DNA from: Cellulomonas palmilytica
GTDB lineage: Bacteria > Actinomycetota > Actinomycetes > Actinomycetales > Cellulomonadaceae
DNA: 64,000 nt
Direction of reading: 5' to 3'
NCBI RefSeq assembly: GCF_021590045.1
Contig: NZ_CP062221.1
Coordinates: 248,001 to 312,000 of the forward strand
Shown: piece after piece, positions 1 to 8,195 of the stretch
Layout of the letters: each line of letters opens with the position of its first letter
Numbering within the stretch: the first letter of the stretch is position 1
Notes under the pieces: generated by a model
Told to the model about the DNA's origin: nothing
Seen by the model: the letters and a program-made list of their open reading frames with translations, nothing else
Databases searched by the model: none
Position numbers and translations under genes: made by a program

Positions 1-3000
1 GACCTCGCACGGGAGCGTCGCGGGGGCGAAACCCTTGGCGTCGATGCCGAGCGACGACGCGTGCGACCAGCCGACCGCTGACGAGTCGAACGCGTTCTCG
101 GCGCTGCCGGGCGTGCCGTCGTACCGCAGCGGCGTGAGGTCGGTGGTCGCCGCGGTGCACAGGCCGCCGAGGCGCAGCCGGTCGCCGCTGAGCGTCCGGT
201 CGCCCTCCCACCCGACGACGCCGACCCGCGCCTTCGAACCGGCAGGCGCGGCGAACCGGAACGCGGCGGGCTCCGCGGCCGTGCCGACCCACAGCGACCC
301 GTCGTAGACGGTCACGCGGGCGTCGCCCGGCGCGGAGTACACGACGACGAGCGACCAGCCGCCGTAGTAGGTCGGGTCCGAGTCCTTGCGCGTCGTGCTC
401 ACGGCCATGTCGGCGAGGGACCACGTCCCGCCGCCTCGCGCGCGCACGAGGTCGGTGACGTCGGCGAACGTCGAGTAGTACTCGCGGTACTGCCCGTCGG
501 TGCGCCGGGTGCTCTCGCCGTGGACGGGGGCGTACGCGCCGCCCGGGCCGCGCACGAGCGCGCGCTCGACCGGTGCGCTCCATCCGTCGCCGCTGCCGCG
601 CACGGCGGACCAGTACAGCCCGGCGAACGCGATCTCGCGCCCCTGGGGGACGAGCACCGTGGTGCTCGACGAGACCGGGACCGTGGCGCGCGGCCCGCTC
701 GGCGGCGCCTGGTCGACGGGCTTCATCTCCTGCGAGTTGTTGTCCCGCTTGCCGCTGAGCGCCTCCTGGCACTCCTTGCGTCCCGGGTCGCACGAGAGCA
801 CCGCGGCACCGGCCTCGGTCACGTCCCATCCGCCGGTCGTCGTCGTGAAGCGCTGCGCGAGCCCGCCGGACCGACCGGGCACGGCGGCGGTCCCGGTCAC
901 CGGCTCGTCGAGACCGACGGCGGTCGCCGAGAGCTTCACCGTCCCGGTCGCGGAGTACGTCGAGCGCACCGGGAGCAGGACCTCGCCCGTCTCGCCCGCC
1001 CCGAGCACGGGCCAGGTGCACTCGACCGTGCGCCCCTTCGGGTCGACCGTGCACTCGTCGGGCACGGTCACGCCACCGGTCTCGTGCACGACGAGGTTGC
1101 CCGGCAGGGTCGCGCGCAGGAGGACCTGCGCCGCGTCGGCCGCGAGCTCGTCGTCGTCGGTCACGAGCACGCCGAACGCGAGCTGCCCGAGGTCGCCGGA
1201 CTGCAGCACGACGTCCGCGGAACGCACCTCGAGTCCCGGTGCCCGGCCCCGCACCTCGACCGTCGTGCTCGCGCCGTCGGCGTCGTCGGCGGACGCGGCG
1301 ACGACGACCGCGCCGAGCGCGCCCACGGCTCCGGGCTCGGCGACGAGCGGCAGCCCGACGGTCACGCTCTCGTCCGCGGCGAGGCCCGGGCCGGTGCACC
1401 GCACGCGCGGCCCGTCGACGGCGCAGCTCCAGCCGTCGAACTGCCCGCCCCAGGTGAGGCCCTGCGGCAGCGTCACGTCGAGGGTGACCGCGTCGGCCGG
1501 CAGGTCGCCGGTGTTCCGCACGGCGACGTCGGTGACGCTCGTGTGGCCGCCTGCCACGGTCAGCGCCGTCGGCTCGGCCGTGAGGGCGAGGGTCGCGGGT
1601 TCCTGCAGCGTGACGGGGACCCCCGAGCGGGCCGACGACGCGGGCGCGGGACTCAGCAGCACCTCGACGGGAGCGGCGGTGGCGTCACGTGTCGCGCGCA
1701 GACCGACGGTCAGCGGCACCTGCCCGCGGCCCGGCAGCCCGTCGCGCGTGCACACCACGGTCGCGCCCGGCTCGCAGGCCCACCCCGGGGACGCGACCGA
1801 CCCGGTCCACGTGAGGCCGTCCGGCAGCACGAGCTCGGCGCGCGCCCGGTCGCCCGCGGAGCGGCCCGCGTTGCGCAGGTCGAACGTCACGTCCCGCACC
1901 CGGCCCGCGACGAGCGCGAGCGACTCCTGCGCGGACGCGACCGCGAGACGCGCGGGGCTGGGCGTCACGTGCACCGCGAGCGGCGGCGGCCGGTAGTCGA
2001 CGTCGACGCCCGTCACGACGAGCTCGATCTGCGCGTCGTCGGCGTCGAACGCCTCGTCGACGACCACGCGCACGACGAGCCGCGCGGCCCCGCCCGCGGC
2101 GAGCGACGGCAGCTCGCAGCTCGCGCGGCGCGTCTGCGCGCCGCGGCACGTCCAGTCGGCCTGCGCGGCGTCCTGGGCCGTGGCCTGCGACAGGGCCTGG
2201 ACGCTGTCGCGCAGCGCCGCGACCGTGGCGCTGCCGCCCGTGGCCACAGCACCGGCGACCGCAGGGCCCGTGGACCGGACCGGTGCCGCGGCGGCGACCT
2301 CGCGCACGCCCTCCAGGGACACCCCCTCGGGCAGGAGCAGGTCGGCGCTCAGGTCGGTCGCGGGACGGCCGCCGGTGTTGCGCAGCGTGATCGCGAGGTC
2401 CTGCGGACCGACGCCCGCGGCGAGCACGAGCCCGCCCGCGGGCAGCGCGACGACCACCTCGGGTGCGCGCGGCGGCGGCGTGGGCTCCTCGGGCTCGGGC
2501 GACGGCTCGGTGGTCGGCCCGGTGGACGGCTCGCTCGTCGGCTCGGCGGTCGGCTCCGACGTGGGCTCGCCCGTCGGGTCGGGTGTCGGGTCGGTCGTGA
2601 GCCCGGGCGCGGGCTCGTCGGGGAAGACCCCGGGCGGCAGCGGCACGCCGGGGTCGGCGGGCTCGGTCGGGTCGGACGACGAGGTCGGCGTCGGCTCGTC
2701 GGTCGGGCCGGCGGACGCGCTGGTCGTCGGCTCGGCCTCGGTCGGCGTGGCGGTGGCGGTCGCGACGGGAGGCTCCGCCTCGAGCACCTTGGGGTCGGCA
2801 CCCAGGCCGAGCACCACGGCTGCGGCCACTGCGGCGACGGCGACGGCACCCGCGACGGTCGCGACGACGGCCGCGGGCACGCTCGCGAGGAACGCCGCGA
2901 CCCCGCCTGCGCCGGCGGCCGCACCACCACCGGTGAGCGCCGCGACACCGCCGCCGGCGGCGCCGGCTCCGGCGCCGCCCTCGAGCTCGGCGAGGTGACC

Positions 3001-3912
3001 GGACCCGGCGGCACCCGTACCCGCGGCGGCTCCGGCACCCGCGGCACCGGCCGCACCGGCCGCCCCGGCGGCGGCCGCACCCAGCGGCAGCGTGTGCGCC
3101 AGCGCCCCGAGCCCCGCGAGGCCGAGCACGAGGGGCGCGACGACCGCGCGCAGCCCGTGGTTGACGTCCCCGAGCTCGAGGACGAGCGCGCGGCACTCGT
3201 CGCAGTCCTCGAGGTGCGTGGCGACCTTGGTGCTCTCGCGCGTGCCCAGCCCGCCGCGCACGTACGCGCCGAGCGAGCCGGCCACCGCGCGGCACCCCTC
3301 GTCGAGCGGGTCGCGCAGGTGCTGCTGCAGGTAGGCCTGCCGCAGGCCCTCGCGCGCGCGGTACGCGAGCGCCGCGACGCCGTTGGCGGTCAGCCCGAGC
3401 GCGGGGGCGATCTCGGCGGGCGGCAGGCCCTCGACCTCGGTGTGCCACAGCACGGCCTGCCACCGCTCGGGCAGGGAGTGGAAGGCGCGAGCGACGACGC
3501 CGCGCTCGAAGCCCTCGAGCGCGGGCTCCTCCGCGGTGCCCGCGAGCGCCGTCCCGGCCTCGAGGGTCGCGAGGTCGTCGGTCGGCTGCACGCGCCGCGC
3601 GCCCTCGCGCCGCACGCCCGCGGTGCGCCGGACGACCGTGAACAGGTAGGCCCGGAACGCCTCGTCGGGACCGTTGCCGTTGCGCAGCGCGGAGTAGACG
3701 GCGGTGAACGCGTCCGCGACGACGTCGTCGGCGTCCGCGGCGCTGTCCGTGTACTGCCGCGCGACGACGGCCGCGGCGGCCGCGTGACGTTCGTAGAGCG
3801 CGGCGAAGCCCGACTCGTCGCCTGCGCGCACCGCGGAGATGAGCTCCGCGTCGCTGCGCACGACAGCCGCCTGCGCCTCCACCTCGACCTCGTCCCGGCT
3901 TGCTCGTGGCAC
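1..3912 (-). CDS. ECF sigma factor fused to zinc-finger, membrane and long extracellular region (3' end beyond window)
   Basis: Starts at GTG 3912 and stays open for 1304 codons to the left edge, so the C-terminus is missing. Residues about 20-195 are an ECF sigma-70 factor (region 2 with DADDVVADAF; region 4 with LPERWQAVLWHTEVEGL). An anti-sigma-like zinc motif HLEDCDEC follows near 232-239, then an Ala/Gly-rich stretch, one membrane helix near 340-372, a Pro/Thr/Ser/Glu-rich spacer to about 480, and several beta-sandwich repeats of the DUF11/CARDB type (for example VRNTGDLPADAVTLDVTLP). A distinct domain with a GGWSLVVVY motif ends the visible part. ECF factors with C-terminal membrane extensions are known in Actinobacteria. 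Inference: a single polypeptide that senses an external signal and holds or releases its own sigma domain. It is transcribed divergently from the gene at 4017. Confidence 0.85.
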   Translation of the reverse strand, partial: MPRASRDEVEVEAQAAVVRSDAELISAVRAGDESGFAALYERHAAAAAVVARQYTDSAADADDVVADAFTAVYSALRNGNGPDEAFRAYLFTVVRRTAGVRREGARRVQPTDDLATLEAGTALAGTAEEPALEGFERGVVARAFHSLPERWQAVLWHTEVEGLPPAEIAPALGLTANGVAALAYRAREGLRQAYLQQHLRDPLDEGCRAVAGSLGAYVRGGLGTRESTKVATHLEDCDECRALVLELGDVNHGLRAVVAPLVLGLAGLGALAHTLPLGAAAAGAAGAAGAAGAGAAAGTGAAGSGHLAELEGGAGAGAAGGGVAALTGGGAAAGAGGVAAFLASVPAAVVATVAGAVAVAAVAAAVVLGLGADPKVLEAEPPVATATATPTEAEPTTSASAGPTDEPTPTSSSDPTEPADPGVPLPPGVFPDEPAPGLTTDPTPDPTGEPTSEPTAEPTSEPSTGPTTEPSPEPEEPTPPPRAPEVVVALPAGGLVLAAGVGPQDLAITLRNTGGRPATDLSADLLLPEGVSLEGVREVAAAAPVRSTGPAVAGAVATGGSATVAALRDSVQALSQATAQDAAQADWTCRGAQTRRASCELPSLAAGGAARLVVRVVVDEAFDADDAQIELVVTGVDVDYRPPPLAVHVTPSPARLAVASAQESLALVAGRVRDVTFDLRNAGRSAGDRARAELVLPDGLTWTGSVASPGWACEPGATVVCTRDGLPGRGQVPLTVGLRATRDATAAPVEVLLSPAPASSARSGVPVTLQEPATLALTAEPTALTVAGGHTSVTDVAVRNTGDLPADAVTLDVTLPQGLTWGGQFDGWSCAVDGPRVRCTGPGLAADESVTVGLPLVAEPGAVGALGAVVVAASADDADGASTTVEVRGRAPGLEVRSADVVLQSGDLGQLAFGVLVTDDDELAADAAQVLLRATLPGNLVVHETGGVTVPDECTVDPKGRTVECTWPVLGAGETGEVLLPVRSTYSATGTVKLSATAVGLDEPVTGTAAVPGRSGGLAQRFTTTTGGWDVTEAGAAVLSCDPGRKECQEALSGKRDNNSQEMKPVDQAPPSGPRATVPVSSSTTVLVPQGREIAFAGLYWSAVRGSGDGWSAPVERALVRGPGGAYAPVHGESTRRTDGQYREYYSTFADVTDLVRARGGGTWSLADMAVSTTRKDSDPTYYGGWSLVVVYSAPGDARVTVYDGSLWVGTAAEPAAFRFAAPAGSKARVGVVGWEGDRTLSGDRLRLGGLCTAATTDLTPLRYDGTPGSAENAFDSSAVGWSHASSLGIDAKGFAPATLPCEV

Positions 3913-4016
3913 GGTTGATCCGCGCGAAATCGGTACCAGGGTGACATATCGGCCCGACACACAGGAAACAGTCGAGTCACCCGCTCGATGCGCCCACCGG
4001 GTGAAAACACCCAGAA

Positions 4017-4811
4017 GTGCCGTCACACCTGCACCAGGAGCCGCTCTCATCCGGCGTGACGACCGAGACCGGACCTCTGCTGCCCACCCAGCCGTCGCGT
4101 CTGCTCGAGCGCTGGCGCCGCGAGAGCGTCGCCTCCGTGTGGCGCCGTCCCTCCGACTGGTACCACCCCGCCGTCGACGAGGTGGCGATCGCGCTGCTGC
4201 TCGACGACGACCCCGTGCCCGCCGCCGCGCGCCTCGGCGGCGCCCGCGGTGAGGCGGGCGTCGGGATCGCCGAGACGATCGACGACCTGGCGTGCCTGTA
4301 CCGCACGACGTCGCGCCCCGAGCCGCCCCTGGACGTGCTCCGCGCCCTGTGCACGGGGTGGGCGGACGCGCAGGCCGGTGGAGTCACGATGCCGCTGGGT
4401 CTCGACGCGGGGTCGGGCCTGCCGTCCGCCGACTACCTGCGGCTTCGCCTCATGGAGTGCTATCCCGACGACGTCCCGACGGGCCGGCTGCTCGTCGTCG
4501 ACGTGGCGGCGGGCGTGCCCGACGCGCTGAGCCGGCTCGCCAGGTCCGCGGCGGTGGGCGCCGCGCTGCGCGAGGTGTTCGGGCCGGCGCGCGCGATGGC
4601 GAGCATCGGCGGGGGCGCGTTCGTCGTGCTCGTGGGCGACGACGAGAGCACCGACGAGCCGGTGGCGCGTCTGCGTCGGCGCGCGGACGAGCGCGTCGTG
4701 GCGCTGCGTGTCGAGGGCGTGACGCGACGCCCCCTGCGCTGCTGGGTCGAGCCGCTGCCCCCGACGCACGAGTGCGCGGTGCGCCGTCTCGCGCAGCTCG
4801 CGCGCCCCTGA
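4017..4811 (+). CDS. hypothetical protein
   Basis: A 264-residue soluble protein if the GTG at 4017 is used; an in-frame GTG at 4056 lies 15 bases after AGGAG (4036-4040) and may be the true start. I recognise no family. It is rich in Arg, Ala and acidic residues, with a helical N-terminal part (LLERWRRESVASVWRRPSDW) and an alternating hydrophobic C-terminal part (GRLLVVDVAAG, GGAFVVLVGDDES). No signal peptide or membrane segment is visible. It is divergent from the sigma-factor fusion, about 100 bp apart, so the two may share regulation. Codon use is typical of the window, which supports a real gene. Confidence 0.6.
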   Translation: MPSHLHQEPLSSGVTTETGPLLPTQPSRLLERWRRESVASVWRRPSDWYHPAVDEVAIALLLDDDPVPAAARLGGARGEAGVGIAETIDDLACLYRTTSRPEPPLDVLRALCTGWADAQAGGVTMPLGLDAGSGLPSADYLRLRLMECYPDDVPTGRLLVVDVAAGVPDALSRLARSAAVGAALREVFGPARAMASIGGGAFVVLVGDDESTDEPVARLRRRADERVVALRVEGVTRRPLRCWVEPLPPTHECAVRRLAQLARP

Positions 4812-5004
4812 CCGCGGCGTGCGTCGGTGCCCCTGCCTCGACGCGCGCCGCTTCACCCCATCGAGCGACACCCGGACGGAGGATCCGACGAGAGTTACTC
4901 ACGAGTAGGCCGTTCGTCCCGATGTCACGCGATCTGCCCGGCGTGTCGCGGATCGGGGGGATCTCGACGGGTGCAAACCGGCGCGGCGGGGTTACTTTCG
5001 ATGC

Positions 5005-5901
5005 ATGACCCCGTCCGGAATCGCCGCCTCGCACGACCCAGCACCTCAGGGCTCGGAGCGCTCCGACGACCCCCCGGCGCCCGCCGGCGCCCCGGCCGCG
5101 CCGCACGGTTCGCTGCCGCAACCACATGGTCTGCACGCGGCCCCGCGCACGCCGCTACGCACCCCCGGACCGGTCCCCTCGGCCGACGTCCTGACCCTCG
5201 ACGACCCGGGCCCGGTGCTCGCGTCGGGCTCGAGCGCCGACGTGTACGCGCTGGACGAGGACTACGTGCTGCGCCGCTACCGCTGCGGCCAGGACGCGAC
5301 GTCCGAGGCCCGGCTCCTGCAGCACGTGTCCGCGCACGGGTTCCCGGTGCCGGCGGTGTTCGTCGCGCAGGGCCCGAACCTGCTCATGGAGCGGCTGCAC
5401 GGGCCGACGCTCCTGCAGGCCCTCGCCGCGGGTGAGATCTCGATCGCCGACGGCTCCCAGCTGCTCGTCGACCTGCACGAGCGCCTGCACCAGATCCCCG
5501 CCCCTCAGGACGTGCCGCACGACGAGACGCGGTGGCCGCACCTCTCCGCCGGGCCGGTCGTCGCGCACCTGGACCTGCACCCCGGCAACGTCGTGCTCTC
5601 GGACACCCACGGCCCGTCGGTCGTCGACTGGGCGAACGCCCGCGCCGCGACGCCGGAGCTCGACGTCGCGCTCACCGCGCTGATGATCTCCGAGGTCGCC
5701 GTCGACGCCGGGGGCGACTACTCGCACGCCGCGCGCGCTTTCCTCGCGGCGTTCCTCGCGCGCAGCCCGGTCTCACCGGTGCCGGCGCTCGACGCGGCCG
5801 CCGAGGTCCGCCGGACCGACCCCGGCCTGCTCACGGGCGAGAAGGAGCTCGTCGGCGACGCCGCGGACCTGGTGCGCGAGCTGGTGCGCGTCGCGTCCTG
5901 A
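5005..5901 (+). CDS. APH-family phosphotransferase
   Basis: 298 residues. After a 50-residue Pro/Ala-rich disordered N-terminus it shows a compact aminoglycoside/choline-kinase-type fold: a nucleotide-binding part (SGSSADVYALDEDYVLRRY), hinge (NLLMERLHGPTL), catalytic loop HLDLHPGN at 188-195 and metal-binding VVDWANA shortly after. The substrate cannot be told from sequence; antibiotic, sugar or metabolite phosphorylation are all possible. No clear Shine-Dalgarno precedes the ATG. A TACTTT element at 4993-4998 ends six bases before it, which fits a leaderless message. It is single-gene, followed by a hairpin. Confidence 0.85.
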   Translation: MTPSGIAASHDPAPQGSERSDDPPAPAGAPAAPHGSLPQPHGLHAAPRTPLRTPGPVPSADVLTLDDPGPVLASGSSADVYALDEDYVLRRYRCGQDATSEARLLQHVSAHGFPVPAVFVAQGPNLLMERLHGPTLLQALAAGEISIADGSQLLVDLHERLHQIPAPQDVPHDETRWPHLSAGPVVAHLDLHPGNVVLSDTHGPSVVDWANARAATPELDVALTALMISEVAVDAGGDYSHAARAFLAAFLARSPVSPVPALDAAAEVRRTDPGLLTGEKELVGDAADLVRELVRVAS

Positions 5902-5945
5902 CGCCCGACCCGCAGCCGACCCGCACGCTCGTCGTACCCCGTCCC

Positions 5946-5963
5946 GCCCGAGCCCTCTCGGGC
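5946..5963 (+). terminator. possible terminator hairpin between convergent genes
   Basis: GCCCGAG (5946-5952) and CTCGGGC (5957-5963) pair perfectly around a CCCT loop. It sits between the phosphotransferase and the convergent DUF1540 gene. There is no T-tract, so it could be only a stabilising hairpin. Confidence 0.45.
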
Positions 5964-6032
5964 CGCCCGCTCAGCGCGGCGCCCGCCACGGAGCGACTCC
6001 GGGCGGGCGGCGGCGTCCGTGGCCGGCTGACG

Positions 6033-6332
6033 TCAGCGCGGCGCGAACGTCAGGCAGTCGGCGATGTCATGGCCGCTGCCCACGCGGATCGAGTCCGCGG
6101 TGCACTCGAGGTGCGAGTTGTGCGAGCAGTCCTGGCGCTGGCACGCGCCGACGTGGCTGAGCACCTTGTCCAGCCCGCCCTTGACCGTCAGCGGGATGAA
6201 CGTCGCGCACTGGGCGTCGCCGCCGGTACCGCCGACGGTGATGGCAGCCGCGTGGCAGTGCGAGTGGTCGTTGTACGAGCAGCCGGCCACCGAGCACTCG
6301 GCGATCGCTGGCAGCTCCATGAGCTCGGTCAT
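6033..6332 (-). CDS. tandem DUF1540 protein
   Basis: 99 residues from the ATG at 6332, preceded by GGGAGG six bases upstream; a longer reading frame without a ribosome site is rejected. Two copies of the small Cys-rich DUF1540 motif are visible: AECSVAGCSYNDHSHCHA...CATF and GACQRQDCSHNSHLECTA...CLTF. The spaced Cys/His residues suggest metal binding, but the function of DUF1540 is not established. Cytosolic, with no signal peptide. It converges with the phosphotransferase gene. Confidence 0.85.
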   Translation of the reverse strand: MTELMELPAIAECSVAGCSYNDHSHCHAAAITVGGTGGDAQCATFIPLTVKGGLDKVLSHVGACQRQDCSHNSHLECTADSIRVGSGHDIADCLTFAPR

Positions 6333-6515
6333 GTCACGCCTCCCGGGTGGGCCGTCGAGAACCTTGCGAGATGCAGAGCCGAGGGCTCCTTCCTCGACGG
6401 TAGACCCGCCCGCGCTCTCGCGCCAGCATGACGGCTCGAGCAACATCGCAGGTCAGGGGCGGTTTTTGCGCACAGCGGTGTTGCGTAAAGCTCAACGGGC
6501 AGGCGGACCGCGAGG

Positions 6516-7148
6516 TCAGCGCGCTGCGGCCGGCCCGGCCGCCTCGGCCGGGGGGCGCCACATGGCGGTCGGGCGGGCCGCGTGCACGCCGCGGATCTCA
6601 CCGCGGGCCTCGAACCCGTGGCGGACGTAGAGCGCGCGGTTGCGGGGCGTCGAGGACTCCAGGTACGCGCCGTGGCCGTGGTCGTCGACGTGCCGCAGCC
6701 GGTGCGCCAGCAGCCGCGAGCCCACGCCCGTCCCGCGGTGGGCGGCCCGCACGCCGATCTCGCCGAGGTACCAGTGCGGCTCGTCGGGCCGGTGTCGCGA
6801 CAGCGCCTTCCAGCCCCGCAGCGCGAGCGGGAGCCGCAGCGGGCCGAGCGCCTGCAGGAAGCCGGGCGTCTCGCGGAGCAGTGCGCGCAGGCTCGCGCCG
6901 CGCGCCTCGGGGCGCTCCCACACCGCGGCGCCGAGGATCCGGCCCGAGCGGTCGCGTGCGACGTCGACCTCGATGCCGTCCGGGTCCTCCGCGCGCAGCA
7001 GCGCGGAGTACAGGGCGGTCGCCCGGTCGCAGCGGCCGTCGGCGGTGCCGATCATCCCGACCACGACGGGGTCGTCGGCGAACGCCTCGCCGAGCACGGC
7101 CGCGACCGCCGGGATCTCGTCGCGCGTGGCCGCACCGACGTCGAACAT
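6516..7148 (-). CDS. GNAT-family N-acetyltransferase
   Basis: 210 residues from ATG 7148, chosen because AGGAGGGGAG lies just upstream; an upstream in-frame start has no such site. The acetyl-CoA motif A is clear (GEIGVRAAHRGTGVGSRLL), followed by YLESSTPRNRALYVRHGF, the usual motif-B region. The N-terminal AATRDEIPAVAAVLGEAFADD is typical of GNATs that act on small molecules or protein N-termini. The substrate is unknown. It is monocistronic as far as can be seen. Confidence 0.85.
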   Translation of the reverse strand: MFDVGAATRDEIPAVAAVLGEAFADDPVVVGMIGTADGRCDRATALYSALLRAEDPDGIEVDVARDRSGRILGAAVWERPEARGASLRALLRETPGFLQALGPLRLPLALRGWKALSRHRPDEPHWYLGEIGVRAAHRGTGVGSRLLAHRLRHVDDHGHGAYLESSTPRNRALYVRHGFEARGEIRGVHAARPTAMWRPPAEAAGPAAAR

Positions 7149-7291
7149 CCGCTGATCTCCCCTCCTGGACGACTGTCCAATCGTCTCGGGCGGCGGTTCG
7201 TCCGGCATGGGCCCTCGGTCCCTTTCGACCGACCTCCGCACGTCCACCCCCTCCCCTCACCACCCCTTCACAGACCCCCGACGACCCCGCG

Positions 7292-7328
7292 GTTGCTCCG
7301 GGAATGGCCGGCCGGAGCCGGAGGAACG
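7292..7328. repeat. REP-like palindrome, copy 1
   Basis: Runs from GTTGCTCCGG to CCGGAGGAACG; the outer arms pair 9 of 10 and the centre contains GGCCGGCC. It differs from copy 2 at a single position. Confidence 0.75.
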
Positions 7329-7363
7329 GCTGGGTCGGCAGGACGGCGGTTGGCGAGGTCGTC

Positions 7364-7400
7364 GTTGCTCCGGGAATGGCCGGTCGGAGCCGGAGGAACG
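7364..7400. repeat. REP-like palindrome, copy 2
   Basis: Same 37-bp unit in the same orientation, 72 bp after copy 1, with one substitution (GGCCGGTC in the centre). The pair resembles short interspersed palindromic elements. Confidence 0.75.
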
Positions 7401-7484
7401 ACGGGGTCGGTGGGTGGGACGGGGGTACGGGTGGGGGTGGACGGGGGCCGTCGGTGGCGGGGCGGCGACGTAGGGTGGGACGTC

Positions 7485-7949
7485 GTGGCTACCTTCTCCG
7501 GCGTGACGCGCCAGCACGTCCTCCAGGCGATCGCGGAGTACGACTCCCGCGGTCGTGACGGCTTCCTCGGGGTCTACGGCTACGCGCCGACGCCGGGCTA
7601 CGCGATCGTGCACGAGGGCTCGAGCTACGACCTGCCGGCGGTCCTCGGGGTCGCGCACCGCTTCGCCACGGGGCGTCTGGCACCGTCCGACGAGGTCGTC
7701 GGCAGCATCGGGTCCGCGGCGGCGATCCTGCGCAAGCGTGGGTTCGAGGTCACGGAGCCGGGCGGCTCGTCGGCGGCCGGGGCACGCTCGTCGTCGCGCA
7801 CCACGACGCGTGCGCCCCGCGCACCACGCACGACGACCCCGCGGGCCACCCCCACGCGCCGCACCGCGGCCCCCGAGCCCGTCGCGGCCATCTGCCCGAC
7901 GTGCTCGATGACGCTGCCCGCGACGGGCGTGTGCGACTACTGCGCCTGA
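7485..7949 (+). CDS. ScoMcrA-type N-terminal head domain protein with C-terminal zinc ribbon
   Basis: 154 residues from GTG 7485. Residues 1-85 (GVTRQHVLQAIAEYDSRGRD, FLGVYGYAPTPGYAIVHEG, YDLPAVLGVAHRFATG, AAAILRKRGFEV) resemble the small domain found at the N-terminus of ScoMcrA-like modification-dependent restriction enzymes and many HNH proteins. A disordered Arg/Thr/Pro linker follows, then a CPTC...CDYC zinc ribbon at the C-terminus. No nuclease domain is attached, so a DNA-binding or adaptor role is more likely than cleavage; this is inference. A strong terminator follows. Confidence 0.65.
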   Translation: MATFSGVTRQHVLQAIAEYDSRGRDGFLGVYGYAPTPGYAIVHEGSSYDLPAVLGVAHRFATGRLAPSDEVVGSIGSAAAILRKRGFEVTEPGGSSAAGARSSSRTTTRAPRAPRTTTPRATPTRRTAAPEPVAAICPTCSMTLPATGVCDYCA

Positions 7950-8049
7950 CCCGCACGGGCGGTGGCGTGCCCGACGTGACACGCCGGAGTGTCCCGCCGG
8001 ACTGGATAGGCCGGACTTGGCGGGCCGGACCTGACGGGCCGGGCACGAC

Positions 8050-8080
8050 GAGGGAGAGCATCCGTGCGGTGCTCTCCCTC
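8050..8080 (+). terminator. intrinsic terminator
   Basis: GAGGGAGAGCA (8050-8060) pairs perfectly with TGCTCTCCCTC (8070-8080) around a nine-base loop and is followed by TTC. It closes the 7485 gene and insulates helR. Confidence 0.8.
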
Positions 8081-8087
8081 TTCAACG

Positions 8088-8121
8088 TATAGAGCACAGG
8101 GGGTCTTGCGGCAAGGCCCCC
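8088..8121 (+). promoter_or_regulatory. helR promoter with rifamycin-associated-element-like palindrome
   Basis: A -10-like TATAGA (8088-8093) is followed five bases later by an inverted repeat with arms GGGGGTCTTG (8099-8108) and CAAGGCCCCC (8112-8121) around CGG. The core CTTGCGGCAAG flanked by G and C runs matches, as I recall it, the RAE motif that precedes rifamycin-response genes including helR in other actinomycetes. Exact consensus agreement needs an alignment. Confidence 0.7.
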
Positions 8122-8195
8122 GTCGAGGCGGATGATCGGCGCTCGTCGCGCCCGCCGAGCCGTCCCCGGGCGCCGTGAACCCCCGGGAGCCGAGC

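Larger units (their letters stand above)
7149..7484. other. gene-free region holding two REP-like palindromes
   Basis: Divergent intergenic stretch between the GNAT gene and the gene at 7485. The only structure I see is a pair of near-identical 37-bp palindromic repeats, listed separately. Unstable runs of GGGTGGG follow to the right. Confidence 0.6.

Noticed and set aside
520..3918. 1132-residue open frame on the plus strand
   Set aside because: It is the codon-aligned antisense of the sigma-factor fusion and is almost pure Arg/Ala/Gly/His with no domain.
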